Source of the DNA: Anaerofustis stercorihominis
GTDB taxonomy: Bacteria > Bacillota > Clostridia > Eubacteriales > Anaerofustaceae
Direction: 5' to 3'
NCBI RefSeq assembly: GCF_005844425.1
Contig: NZ_SPHL01000001.1
Location: forward strand, 124,001 to 188,000
Length of the DNA: 64,000 nt
Program-made: the position numbers and the translations under genes
Shown: positions 40,305 through 50,800 of the stretch, piece after piece
Layout of the letters: each line of letters starts with the position of its first letter
How positions within the stretch are numbered: the stretch's first letter is position 1
The notes under the pieces: model-generated
The model's input: the letters and a program-made list of their open reading frames with translations, nothing else
Database searches by the model: none
Told to the model about the DNA's origin: nothing

Positions 40305-41954
40305 ATGATAGATTCAAAAATGTTTAAAAAAGTATTAAAAGGAGCATATGCTAACCTAGAAAATAATAAACAAATGGTTAACAATTTAAATGTTTTCCCT
40401 GTTCCTGACGGTGATACAGGAACAAATATGTCTTTAACGGTTAAAACTGCCGTTGAAGAAATGAGTAAGGTTACATCTGATAAAATCGGTGATATTGCTG
40501 CAAGCATGTCAAGCGGAGCTTTAATGGGAGCAAGAGGAAACTCAGGTGTTATTTTATCACAACTTTTCAGAGGGTTTGCAAAAGGTTTAAAAGATGTAAA
40601 GGAAATTGACATTGACTCTTTAATAGGAGCATTTGAGCTTTCTACAAAAATGGCTTACAGAGCCGTTATGAAACCAACTGAAGGAACAATTCTTACAGTT
40701 GCAAGAGAAATGTATGAATTTGCAAAAGAACATGGAAAAAGCTATTCTTCAGTAGAAGATTTTATTTCTCACGTTCTTGAAGCAGGGGAAAAATCTCTTC
40801 AAAATACACCAAATCTTTTACCTGTATTAAAAGAAGCAGGGGTTGTTGATGCCGGAGGTAGAGGTTTACTTTGCTTATTTGAAGGTGCTTTAAAAGTTTT
40901 AAAAGGTGAAGAAGTTGTATTTATTGATGTTGAAGATGTAGAAAAAGAAGAAAGCGGAGTACAAGGCTTTGAAATAGATTCTTCTGATATTAAATTTGGA
41001 TACTGTACTGAATTTTTAATTAAAGTTCATGAAGAAAATTTAAAATATGAAAGTGCTATTACTGCAGCATTAAAAGATAAACTTACTCCAATCGGAGATT
41101 CTTTGGTTGCTGTTCATGATAATGGAATTATTAAAATTCATGTTCATACAAATGTACCTTGGAATGCAATGAAAATGGCGGCTACTTGTGGTGAACTTTC
41201 AAAAATTAAAATTGAAAATATGAGAGAACAACACAGTGAGCTTATTTTGAAAGAAGCTGAAGAAGAAAAACCGGAAGAAAAATATTCTAAAGAAGAAAAA
41301 GACTTCATCTTTATTGGTGTTGCTGCCGGAAGCGGTATGAGTAAAATCCTTAAAGATCTTGGTATGGACTATGTTATTGAAGGAGGACAAACAATGAATC
41401 CTTCAACTCAAGACTTCTTAGATATAATTGAAAATACAAATGGTAAAAATTATATATTAATGCCAAATAATAAAAATATCATAATGGCTGCAAGTCAAGC
41501 TAAAGAAATAAGCGAAAAGAATATTGAAGTTGTAAAAACAAGAACAATTCCGGAAGCTATTTCTGCTTTAATGGTATTTGATGCAACATCTTCTTTGGCT
41601 GATAATGCCGAAAATATGACGGATGCAATAGGCGAAGTTAAAACAGGTCAAGTAACATTTGCCGTAAGAGATACACAAATTGGTGATACTGTAATTTCAG
41701 AAGGAGATATTCTTGGTATTTTAGGTTCTGATATTGTTTGTGATACAAAAGATGTTTCAACTGCAACAGTTGAGTTGATTGATAAAATGGTTGATGAAGG
41801 CAGCGAACTTATTAGTATTTACTATGGTGAAGATATAAAAGAAGAAGATGCAAATAAAGTTGCTGAAATAGTTGAAGAAAAATACGAAGATTTAGATGTT
41901 GAAATAACATACGGCGGACAGCCATTATATTACTATATTGTAAGTGTTGAATAA
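40305..41954 (+). CDS. fakA: DAK2-domain fatty acid kinase, FakA-like (YloV)
   Basis: 549 residues. N-terminal Dak2 kinase domain (NVFPVPDGDTGTNMSLT with the Asp ligands, MGARGNSGVILSQL, DAGGRGLL), then a central FakA domain and a C-terminal DegV-like region. It phosphorylates fatty acids held by FakB for entry into phospholipid synthesis; no fakB is in the window. Start ATG 40305 follows GGTGAGG. Confidence 0.92.
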   Translation: MIDSKMFKKVLKGAYANLENNKQMVNNLNVFPVPDGDTGTNMSLTVKTAVEEMSKVTSDKIGDIAASMSSGALMGARGNSGVILSQLFRGFAKGLKDVKEIDIDSLIGAFELSTKMAYRAVMKPTEGTILTVAREMYEFAKEHGKSYSSVEDFISHVLEAGEKSLQNTPNLLPVLKEAGVVDAGGRGLLCLFEGALKVLKGEEVVFIDVEDVEKEESGVQGFEIDSSDIKFGYCTEFLIKVHEENLKYESAITAALKDKLTPIGDSLVAVHDNGIIKIHVHTNVPWNAMKMAATCGELSKIKIENMREQHSELILKEAEEEKPEEKYSKEEKDFIFIGVAAGSGMSKILKDLGMDYVIEGGQTMNPSTQDFLDIIENTNGKNYILMPNNKNIIMAASQAKEISEKNIEVVKTRTIPEAISALMVFDATSSLADNAENMTDAIGEVKTGQVTFAVRDTQIGDTVISEGDILGILGSDIVCDTKDVSTATVELIDKMVDEGSELISIYYGEDIKEEDANKVAEIVEEKYEDLDVEITYGGQPLYYYIVSVE

Positions 41955-41955
41955 T

Positions 41956-43983
41956 ATGAGTTATAAATTAACAAACCTTAAAGGTGTAGGGGAAAAGAAA
42001 GCCTTAGAACTTAATAATTTAGGAATTTTTTCCCTAAAAGAACTTATTGATTACTATCCAAGAACTTATGAGGTTATCGGAGATATTAAATCTATAAAAG
42101 ATGCAAAACAAAATGGGAAAGAACTTATTAAATGTACTTTTGTAGAAGCTCAAAAAACGAGGATAGTAAGAAGAAATTTAAAAATAACAAAAATAAAATT
42201 TGAAAGTGAAGGTAGTATATTTTATGCTACCTTCTTTAATAATCCCTATATTTCTTCATTCTTTAAAAAAGATGAAGAATATAAACTTTATGGTAAAGTG
42301 GAAAAAAAGGGGAATTATTATGAAATGGTTTCTCCAAAGTATGCAAAGTTAAATGATGAAACATCTATAAAAATCGGACTTAATCCGGTTTACCCGTTAA
42401 GCAGTAAAAGCAAAATAACAAATAAAGAGCTTAAGAAATTTGCTTTAAATGCATTAGATATTATGACAATAAAGGATTTTATTCCGGAAAATATAAAAGA
42501 TGAGTATAATTTATGTTCATTATATGATGCATATAAAGGAATTCATAATCCAAAGATGCTGGATGATACTCTTAAAGCCAATGAACGTTTGACTTTTGAT
42601 GAGTTTTGCGGATTTAATTTATCTATGATATTGAATAAAAACTTAAACATGGGAGTTAAGGGTGAAATAATAGAAGTAAATTACAAACAAGATTTCTTAG
42701 ATAAACTTCCTTTTACACTTACTAATTCTCAAAATAAAGTTATTAAAGACATAGAAGATGATTTTATATCTGGAATTAAGATGAATAGGCTTGTTCAAGG
42801 GGATGTAGGGAGTGGTAAAACAGTTATAGCCATGTACGGTGTATTTTTAGCTGTTATGAGCGGATATCAAGCAGTTTTTTGTGCCCCTACGAAGATACTT
42901 GCTTCTCAGCATTTTGAGAAAATGAAAGAAATATTTGATAATTTTAATATAAGAATGGAATTTCTTTATTCCGGTATGACAGCTAAAGAAAAGCGTTTGG
43001 CTTATGAGAGAATAGAAAGCGGAATAAGCAATGTGATTGTAGGTACTCATGCAGTTTTTTCAAAGAAAGTAAAATACAAGAATTTGGCTCTTGCTGTTAT
43101 TGACGAGCAGCATAGGTTTGGGGTTATGCAAAGAGGGTTTTTAACAAAAAAAGGGGATAGCGTTCATACTCTTGTAATGAGTGCAACACCTATTCCAAGA
43201 ACATTGGCTCTTAGTATTTACAAAGACCTTGATGTGAGTATAATAGATAAAAAACCTTCCGGCAGAAAAGAAATAAAAACATACTTTAAAGATTATTCAT
43301 ATTATGACAGAGTATATAGATTTGCTGTAAAACAGATTAGTGAAGGGAATCAGGTATATGTTGTTTGTCCGTCAATTGACAGTGAAGACTTAAAAGCTGC
43401 AGAAGATATTTATGAAAAATTAAATAAAACGTATTTTAAGAATATTAACACTGCTTTAATTCACGGAAAAATGCCAGAAGATGAAAAAGACAGAATAATG
43501 GATGATTTTTATGGCGGAAAAATAAAAGCGTTGGTTTCTACTAGTGTAATAGAAGTAGGTATAGACAGTAAAGACGCAACTCTTATCATTATAGAAGATG
43601 CGGACAGATTTGGTCTTGCTTCTCTTCATCAGCTAAGGGGAAGAGTTGGAAGAAATGACAAAGAAAGTTATTGTATACTTTTAAGTAATAATCAAAGTAA
43701 AAAGAGTATTGAAAGGCTGAGTTTTTTATCAAAGAATACAGATGGGTTTAAAATAGCTCTTTATGATTTGAAAACAAGAGGAAGCGGAGATATTCTTGGA
43801 GTAAGACAAAGCGGGAAAGACGGATATAATATATATAAACTTATTGAAAACAGCGAGCTTTTTAATAAGGCAAAAGATGCAATGGAAGATATTTTAAACG
43901 ACAATACAAAGGAAAACAGAGATTATTTAAAATATATAAAAGAAAAATACAGCAGTATTTCAAAGAATATTACATGGAATTAG
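41956..43983 (+). CDS. recG: ATP-dependent DNA helicase RecG
   Basis: 675 residues. Rescues stalled forks. Wedge domain at the N-terminus (LKGVGEKKALELNNLG), helicase motif I GDVGSGKT, DEQH box in VIDEQHRFGVMQR, and motif VI HQLRGRVGRN. The ATG at 41956 is one base after the fakA stop codon; a GTG at 41944 is in frame but inside fakA. No clear ribosome binding site, so coupling with fakA is likely. Confidence 0.95.
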   Translation: MSYKLTNLKGVGEKKALELNNLGIFSLKELIDYYPRTYEVIGDIKSIKDAKQNGKELIKCTFVEAQKTRIVRRNLKITKIKFESEGSIFYATFFNNPYISSFFKKDEEYKLYGKVEKKGNYYEMVSPKYAKLNDETSIKIGLNPVYPLSSKSKITNKELKKFALNALDIMTIKDFIPENIKDEYNLCSLYDAYKGIHNPKMLDDTLKANERLTFDEFCGFNLSMILNKNLNMGVKGEIIEVNYKQDFLDKLPFTLTNSQNKVIKDIEDDFISGIKMNRLVQGDVGSGKTVIAMYGVFLAVMSGYQAVFCAPTKILASQHFEKMKEIFDNFNIRMEFLYSGMTAKEKRLAYERIESGISNVIVGTHAVFSKKVKYKNLALAVIDEQHRFGVMQRGFLTKKGDSVHTLVMSATPIPRTLALSIYKDLDVSIIDKKPSGRKEIKTYFKDYSYYDRVYRFAVKQISEGNQVYVVCPSIDSEDLKAAEDIYEKLNKTYFKNINTALIHGKMPEDEKDRIMDDFYGGKIKALVSTSVIEVGIDSKDATLIIIEDADRFGLASLHQLRGRVGRNDKESYCILLSNNQSKKSIERLSFLSKNTDGFKIALYDLKTRGSGDILGVRQSGKDGYNIYKLIENSELFNKAKDAMEDILNDNTKENRDYLKYIKEKYSSISKNITWN

Positions 43984-43994
43984 AGGAAAAATAA

Positions 43995-44537
43995 ATGAGA
44001 GTTATCGGTGGGAAAATGAGAGGAACGAATCTTGATAGTCCAAAAGACAGAAGAGTTCGTCCTACAACAGATAGAATAAAGGAAGATTTATTTAATATTC
44101 TTATGCCGTATATACCTGAAAGTAAATTTTTGGATTTATTTGGCGGTAGTGGTGCAATAGGTATAGAAGCTATAAGCCGTGGTGCAGATAAAAGTTATTT
44201 TATAGATAATAACATGGACAGTATAAGGCTTATAAGAAAAAATATAAAGAAAACGAGATGTGAAGAGTTTTGTAAAGTAATAAAGAAAGATGCCTTAAGT
44301 TTTGTTAATAATACGGAAGAAAAATTCGACGTTATTTTTCTTGATCCTCCATATAAATATGAAAAACTTAAAATTTTAATAGAAAATATAGTGAAATGTG
44401 ATATACTATGTAATGATGGTATATTAGTTGTAGAGCATGACAAAAATATACCAATTGGAGAATTTGAACATTTAACAAAAATCAGATCAAAGTCTTATTC
44501 ACTTACAAGTATCGATTTTTTTGTTTTGGAGGATTAG
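43995..44537 (+). CDS. rsmD: 16S rRNA (guanine966-N2)-methyltransferase
   Basis: 180 residues. N-terminal MRVIGGKMRGTNL with RPTTDRIKEDLFN is the RsmD mark; DLFGGSGAIGIEA binds SAM; FLDPPYKYE is the catalytic DPPY. Ends directly before the coaD start (no gap), the usual rsmD-coaD pair. Confidence 0.95.
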   Translation: MRVIGGKMRGTNLDSPKDRRVRPTTDRIKEDLFNILMPYIPESKFLDLFGGSGAIGIEAISRGADKSYFIDNNMDSIRLIRKNIKKTRCEEFCKVIKKDALSFVNNTEEKFDVIFLDPPYKYEKLKILIENIVKCDILCNDGILVVEHDKNIPIGEFEHLTKIRSKSYSLTSIDFFVLED

Positions 44538-45026
44538 ATGAAAAAAGCAATATATGCGGGAAGTTTTGACCCAATAACAAACGGACATTTAGACATAATA
44601 AAAAGAGGGGCAAAGGTTTTCGATAAAATTTACGTTGTACTTATGGAAAACACAAAAAAAACTCATCTGTTCTCATTGGAAGAAAGATTATCGTTACTTA
44701 AAGAAAGCGTAAAAGAACTTGGTGATAAAGTCGAAGTAGATTTTTACACTGGACTTATAGCGGATTATTGCAATATAAAAGATACTTATATTTTAATCAG
44801 AGGGCTTAGAGCATTAACTGATTTTGAATATGAATTTCAAATGGCTACTATAAACAGAAAGCTTAATAAGGAAGTTGAAAGCGTCTTTTTTGTGGCAAGC
44901 AATAAATATACCTATGTTTCTTCCAGCAATGTAAAACAAATTGCTGAATTTAGAGGAGATGTTTCTTCTATAGTACCTGAATGTGTAAACAATGCACTTA
45001 TAGAAAAATATAAGGGAGAGAAATAA
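44538..45026 (+). CDS. coaD: Phosphopantetheine adenylyltransferase
   Basis: 162 residues. Fourth step of CoA synthesis. Nucleotidyltransferase motif GSFDPITNGHLDII, ILIRGLRALTDFEYEFQMA, and VSSSNVKQIAEF in place of the more usual ISSS. Its stop overlaps the next start by one base. Confidence 0.96.
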   Translation: MKKAIYAGSFDPITNGHLDIIKRGAKVFDKIYVVLMENTKKTHLFSLEERLSLLKESVKELGDKVEVDFYTGLIADYCNIKDTYILIRGLRALTDFEYEFQMATINRKLNKEVESVFFVASNKYTYVSSSNVKQIAEFRGDVSSIVPECVNNALIEKYKGEK

Positions 45027-45517
45027 TGAAAGTTTTAGAATTATTGGATAAATTACAAGATTTAGTGGAAAATGGGGCAACAGTTCCTTTTTCAACAAAA
45101 ATAATTGTTGACCCTGACGAAGTTTTAGATTTGTTGGATGAAATAAGAGCAGAAATGCCCGGAGATTTAAAAGACGCAATCAGAATTACTGAACAAGAAA
45201 AAATGATTGTTGACGGGGCTCAAAGAGAAGCAAATAAGATTATGAATGCAGCTGAAAGAAAAGTTAAAGAGCTTATTGATTCTGATGAAATTACAAGAAG
45301 TGCATATAATAAAGCTCAAGATATGCTAAAAAAAGCAAATACAGAATCTTTAAATATGAGAATAGGTTCAATTGAATATTCTGCTGCAATGCTTAAAGAT
45401 TTACAAGATAAGTTAAGAGAAATGATGAATACAATCGAAGATAATAAAATAGAGTTAAAAGAACTTAGAAAATCTGCAATAAACAGCAGACCGCCGGAAG
45501 TTAACGAAGAAAAATAA
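45026..45517 (+). CDS. Coiled-coil protein of the 'ATPase-like' type found after coaD in Clostridia
   Basis: 163 residues, highly charged and mostly helical, with long heptad-like stretches (QEKMIVDGAQREANKIMNAA; LKDLQDKLREMMNTIEDNK). No catalytic motif. Homologous small proteins are labelled 'ATPase' or V-ATPase subunit H-like by helix content only, so no enzyme activity should be assumed. The N-terminal MKVLELLDKLQDLVENG recalls DivIVA-like or scaffold proteins. Co-transcribed with coaD. Confidence 0.75.
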   Translation: MKVLELLDKLQDLVENGATVPFSTKIIVDPDEVLDLLDEIRAEMPGDLKDAIRITEQEKMIVDGAQREANKIMNAAERKVKELIDSDEITRSAYNKAQDMLKKANTESLNMRIGSIEYSAAMLKDLQDKLREMMNTIEDNKIELKELRKSAINSRPPEVNEEK

Positions 45518-45546
45518 AAAGAGATATTTTTATATCTCTTTTTTTA
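45516..45546. terminator. Bidirectional terminator between convergent operons
   Basis: AAAAAGAGATAT (45516-45527), TTTT loop, ATATCTCTTTTT (45532-45543). Confidence 0.8.
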
Positions 45547-46621
45547 ATATCACCGCTGAAACTGTAATTATAAAAGTATATATTACACAAAAGAAAAAAA
45601 CTGATGTAATACTATATGAAAAAGGTAAAAAATTGCTTAGGGCAAATGTAGTTATTTCGCCTCTTAAAAATATGAAACTTAATATATAAGAAATAATAGC
45701 CGATATGCTTCCAATAATTATTTTTGAAATGATATATTTTAATGCGTTTAAATCTGTATTTACAATAAAAGATATACATTGCATATTTGCACATAATCCC
45801 CCAAATGATAAAAGGAATGTAATTGATGAAATTATTATTGGTAGAGGGAGAATATTAATGGAGCTTAATAATTTAATTCCGTTTGTCATTTCAATTAGCC
45901 CCTTTATAAAAGCGGATAAAAATATATGTAACTTAAATGGAAGATATTCATTAAATAAAATAGTATTGTCAATTAAATTTATTACAAGAGAAAAAAACAT
46001 TATATATCCCATTACGCTTAAAAGAGTATTTAGTGAATTAGTAATACTGTCGGAAAAAATTTTCCCTATATTATAATGTTTTTTATAATTTGAATGTGAA
46101 ATATTTATTTTTGTTTCTTTATCATATTTAAAAAATATTTTAGCGTATATAAATAAAGCCGAGTATATGCTTATTAACATTATAATTGCACTAACTGGTA
46201 AATTTAAAAAGATACTACACACCGTGCCTATTACAAAGATTGGCCCAGGGGTAGAGCATATTGATATTAGTTTAGAGGCTTGTTGTTTTGTAAGTTTATT
46301 ATTAAGATACATATCACAAACAGATTTGCTTCCTATTGGATATCCGCAAATGATACTTGTAATTAAAGGATAAGCTCCTATTCCACTTGTTCTAAAAAAT
46401 TTAGTCATAAAAGGGGAAAATATTTTTGCCATATATTTTGCATAATCAAGTTTGAAAAACATATTTGAAATAACTAAAAAAGGAAATAATGAGGGCAGTA
46501 CTCCGTTAAAAAAGAGTATTGCCCCGTCTTTTATTGCACTTACTGCATTTTTTGTATTTAAAATTAAATATAATAATAAAATAATTAAAATAATAAAATA
46601 TAAAATTCTTTGTTTTTTCAT
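45530..46621 (-). CDS. ylbJ: Sporulation integral membrane protein YlbJ
   Basis: 363 residues, eight or more spans, nucleoside-transporter gate-like repeats (GVLPSLFPFLVISNMF; GIGAYPLITSIICGYPIGSKSV). In Bacillus YlbJ is a sigma E-dependent protein needed for spore cortex formation. Length and motifs fit. In Bacillus the order is ylbH(rsmD)-coaD-ylbJ...ylbM on one strand; here ylbJ and ylbM are kept next to coaD but on the opposite strand. Confidence 0.9.
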   Translation of the reverse strand: MKKQRILYFIILIILLLYLILNTKNAVSAIKDGAILFFNGVLPSLFPFLVISNMFFKLDYAKYMAKIFSPFMTKFFRTSGIGAYPLITSIICGYPIGSKSVCDMYLNNKLTKQQASKLISICSTPGPIFVIGTVCSIFLNLPVSAIIMLISIYSALFIYAKIFFKYDKETKINISHSNYKKHYNIGKIFSDSITNSLNTLLSVMGYIMFFSLVINLIDNTILFNEYLPFKLHIFLSAFIKGLIEMTNGIKLLSSINILPLPIIISSITFLLSFGGLCANMQCISFIVNTDLNALKYIISKIIIGSISAIISYILSFIFLRGEITTFALSNFLPFSYSITSVFFFCVIYTFIITVSAVILKKEI

Positions 46622-46635
46622 ATTTTATTTATATG

Positions 46636-47829
46636 CTATCTATCAAGATAAAATGCCTGCTTGTAAAAATCCAGATTGAATTTATCTAAATTAATATTAT
46701 ATATATTGTCTGCCTTAATATTTTTTTCAATTATTTCTCTGTCTGTTTCATTTAGTTTATATATATCTTTGTTTAGATTATTAAATATCTGAATTCCGTT
46801 TTGTTTTATCTCTTTTAAAAGAGTTCTTCCTTTGTTATCAAAGGCAAGAACTTTGATATAACCAGGAGTATGATGTTTATATTTATCAAATTCTTCTTTT
46901 TGATAATTTGTAAGAATATGAATTAAAATTCTTCTTATTCTGTTTTTTGTATATCTTTTGGTAGATATTATATTTATAAAATTTTCAACATCATTTGAAT
47001 GAAAAATATTATTGTATATTCTGTTGTTTAGTCCTATTTCTACGTCAGCATAGTTATATAAGTCATCTTTGTCCATTGACATAATTATGCTTTTTAAAGT
47101 AAAGAAATAATCTTCCAATGTCTTAACATGTGGAATATTATTATAAGTTTTTATTGCATTAATTGGAACATAGTCGCTTATGTCTTCACCTTTTAGAATT
47201 TTTTCCCTTATACCGTAAGCACTTAAAAAACTGTCTAAACTATCTGTGCTTTTATAAGAAGAGGTTCTTTTAATTGGATAAGGAATTATTAATGAATTAA
47301 GACTTATAAGTTCTTTAATATATTCTAATGCCAATATATTATTGGGCTGTTTTATAAAAGAAATATCTTTATTTAAAAGTTTATTTAATGCTTCTTGCTT
47401 TGATTCAATATAAGATTTTCCTTTTGATAAATTATCTTTTAATATTTCTTTAAAGACATCGCTTTCTTTAAGTAAAATCTTTGCAATTTGAATTGTTTCT
47501 CTAAGTTTTGAGTTGTCTTCCATTCCAAAACAAAGATAATTTATTATTCCGAGGCTGTTTAATATTCTTACTGCAGAGGAAGCAAAAATTTCTGCCGTTG
47601 TGCAAGCATAAACAAAAGGCAGCTCTATAACAAGATTAGCACCGTTTTTTACTGCCATTTCAGCTTTTTTGTATTTATCGATGATGGATAATTCTCCTCT
47701 TTGGGTGAAGTTTCCACTCATTATACAAACTACGTTGTCGGCATTAAGATTTTCTTTTATTTTTTCTATTTGATATTTATGTCCGTTATGAAACGGGTTG
47801 TATTCAGCTATTATTCCTGCTGTTTTCAT
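46636..47829 (-). CDS. tmcAL: tRNA(Met) cytidine acetate ligase
   Basis: 397 residues (YlbM). Makes ac4C34 in elongator tRNA(Met) from acetate and ATP. Nucleotidyltransferase-like motif IIAEYNPFHNGHKYQIEK, then VCIMSGNFTQRGELSIIDKY and VIELPFVYACTTAEIFA are diagnostic. 14 nt upstream of ylbJ, 1 nt after addA. Confidence 0.94.
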   Translation of the reverse strand: MKTAGIIAEYNPFHNGHKYQIEKIKENLNADNVVCIMSGNFTQRGELSIIDKYKKAEMAVKNGANLVIELPFVYACTTAEIFASSAVRILNSLGIINYLCFGMEDNSKLRETIQIAKILLKESDVFKEILKDNLSKGKSYIESKQEALNKLLNKDISFIKQPNNILALEYIKELISLNSLIIPYPIKRTSSYKSTDSLDSFLSAYGIREKILKGEDISDYVPINAIKTYNNIPHVKTLEDYFFTLKSIIMSMDKDDLYNYADVEIGLNNRIYNNIFHSNDVENFINIISTKRYTKNRIRRILIHILTNYQKEEFDKYKHHTPGYIKVLAFDNKGRTLLKEIKQNGIQIFNNLNKDIYKLNETDREIIEKNIKADNIYNINLDKFNLDFYKQAFYLDR

Positions 47830-47830
47830 T

Positions 47831-50800
47831 TTATACCTCTGTGATTATGTTTTTACTTAAAAAGTATAGATAACTATGAGAGACTTTTTTATTCATTAAT
47901 GTAGTTATTGCCTTTTTATAATAATTTATTTGAAGTTTATATTCTTTAATAAGCGTTTCTTTTTCTTTATCTGTTTTAAAATAGTTGGTTTTATAATCAA
48001 CTAAAATCATATTTCCATTTTCATCTTCAAATGTAAGGTCAATAATTCCTTGAACTAATACATCTTCATCGCTTTCTACCCATTTGTCAGAAATATCTTT
48101 TGCAGGTATTGCAAGGTTAAAAGGAAGTTCCCTATATATTTTTTTTGAGTTTAATAATTGTTTGCCTATTTCACTTTCAAAAAAATTATATACATATTCA
48201 ATATCAATGCTTTCATATTCTTTTTTAGAAAGTATTTCTTCTTCTATTAATTTATTAATTTGATTATCAATATTATCTCGCAAATTATTATCTTCTTTTA
48301 ATTTATTTATATCAATTGTTTCAAAAATGAAGTGAATAATTGTTCCTTTTTGTGCTGCCGATATTTCTGTTTCTTCTTTTAGGAAATCAGGTTCTTCTTT
48401 TATTGTAATTACATTATTTCCAACTTCTAAAAGTTCTGTGTTTTTTAAACTGCTTACACCTGCTTTTCTTGGAATTTTAGTATCTATAATATTTTTATAC
48501 TTATAATTTAGATTTTGAATTATTAACTTACTAAAATCTTCATTTATAAATTTTTCATTTTTTGTTGTTTTATCTTCGTTATTATTAGTGTCCGTTAATA
48601 AACTGTTTATATCATTGTTATATATTATAAAGTTTTTATCTTCAAAAACAATATTTTCTTTCGTATTAAAATGTTTATTACAAAGGATTGCTTTAACTAT
48701 CCAGTCTAAATATGTTTTAGCATTTTTTATATCTAATCTTGTTATTTCTTTAGGTATTTTTTCTAAGATATCTTCAATTTTAGCCTTTGATGTTATTATT
48801 AATTTTTCCTTTGCTCTTGTAAGGGCAACATAAAGTAAACGCATTTCTTCACTTTTTAGTTCTTGTTTTTCAAGTTCATTTGCGGCAATTTTTGAAATAC
48901 TGTTTATTTTTATTTTATTGTCCAAATCTATTAGGCTAGGGCAAAGTCCCAAATCTTTATTTAGAACGATATTTTCTTTTAGGTCTCTTTCATTAAAAGT
49001 CTTGCTTGTATCCATTAAAATAACTATTGGAAATTCAAGTCCTTTGCTTGCATGGATTGTAGTGAATTTTACACTGTTATCACTATTTTCATTTAAGGCT
49101 ATACCTGACTCATTTCTTTCTTTTGCATAGTCCATAAATTTAATAAATCCATATAAACCTTCATTTGAAAAGTTTTCGTATTCTTTTGCTTTGGTAATAA
49201 GTGCTTTAAGGTTATTTTCTCTGATATTACCAAAGGGAAGAGCTTTTACATATTCTGTAAAAGAAGTCTTTTCATAAATATCTTCAATTAAATCACTGAC
49301 AGACATATATAGACTTTTAGAGTTATATTCGTTTATTATATTTATCATATTTATTACTTTATTTTTAAGTTCTATATTGTCATTTTCTTCTTTAGTGAAA
49401 TTTTCAACGCATTTATAATAATATTTTTCTTTTGAGTATAATTTTATTTCCAGTAGTTCCTCTGTGGAAAAATTAAAAATAGGACCTCTCATAACTCCAA
49501 GTAGTGACAAGTCGTCTTTAAAATTATTTATTATATTTAAGAAGTCTTTAATTATTGATATTTCGTGTGTTTTGAAATATTCCGTTTCTTTTTCGCTGTT
49601 TACGGGAATTGAATATTTGTTAAATATTTCTTTTAACGGTTTTATTTTTGTATTGGCACTTCTTGCAAGAATACAAATATCAGAAAATTTTGTTTTTCTG
49701 AATTTCTTAAGTTCACTATCATATATATCTTGCTTTATTAAATTGTTTATTAACATTGCCAGGTATGTATACTCTTTTTCGTCATTTGTTAAAGGTTTAT
49801 CAAAATAATCTTCATCATTTTCATTTTCTTTTAAAAAGTGAAGTTCTATTTTACTTTCTATTTCTTCATTTCTTCCCGGGATAAGCTTTTCATTTTCGTT
49901 ATAGTCTATTTTACCTATCTCTTTTGACATTATTTTTGAAAATAATTCGTTGATTCCTGATATGATATTTTTATTTGTTCTAAAATTTGTATTCATATAT
50001 ATTATTTCGTTTATATCATTTTCTTTTTCATATCTTTCTAAACGATTTATGAATACTTCAGGTTCTGCTTGTCTAAAACGGTATATACTTTGTTTTACAT
50101 CACCAACAGTAAAAAGATTATTTTCTTTAATTATTTTTGTTATGATTGCTTCTTGTACAAGGTTAGTATCCTGGTATTCGTCTACAAAAACGAAATCAAA
50201 CTTGTTTACAATTTCTTTTCTTGCATTTTCATTGTTAAGTATTTCAAGGCAGAGATGTTCAATATCATTAAATTCCAAAACACCTTTTTCCTTTTTTATT
50301 TCTTTATAGTAATAATCAAAATCAATCAAAGCTTTTTCGATTGTCTGCATTTGAGGATAAAGATTATTGTTGATTTTTAATATATCTTCAATAGAAAAAG
50401 CATATAAATTATTTATGATATTTTTTATTGTATCTTTTGCTAAATTCCTTTTTTGTGTTATTTCATTTTTTATTTGGGGATCGAGTTTGTTTGTTCCTAC
50501 AATTCTTGCTCTAAATATATCACCCATTTTTAAGCTGAAAACTTTGTTGGAATTACCTTCAAAATCTCTTTTTAAAAGTTTTATATTGTTAACTTCTTCA
50601 TTTAATAAGTCTATTAATTTTTCATTTGCTTTGTAAAATTTTGCTTTTTCCAAGGCTTCATTTAGTAGATTAAAAGAAAGTTCAATTCCGTCATAAGCTT
50701 CTTCTTTAATTATTTTAAAGGCAAGACTTTCTTTAAGCTCTTCTTCGTTTTGATTGAAAAATTCTACTTTTTCATGAAGCCATTTAAAAGGAGATGGTCT

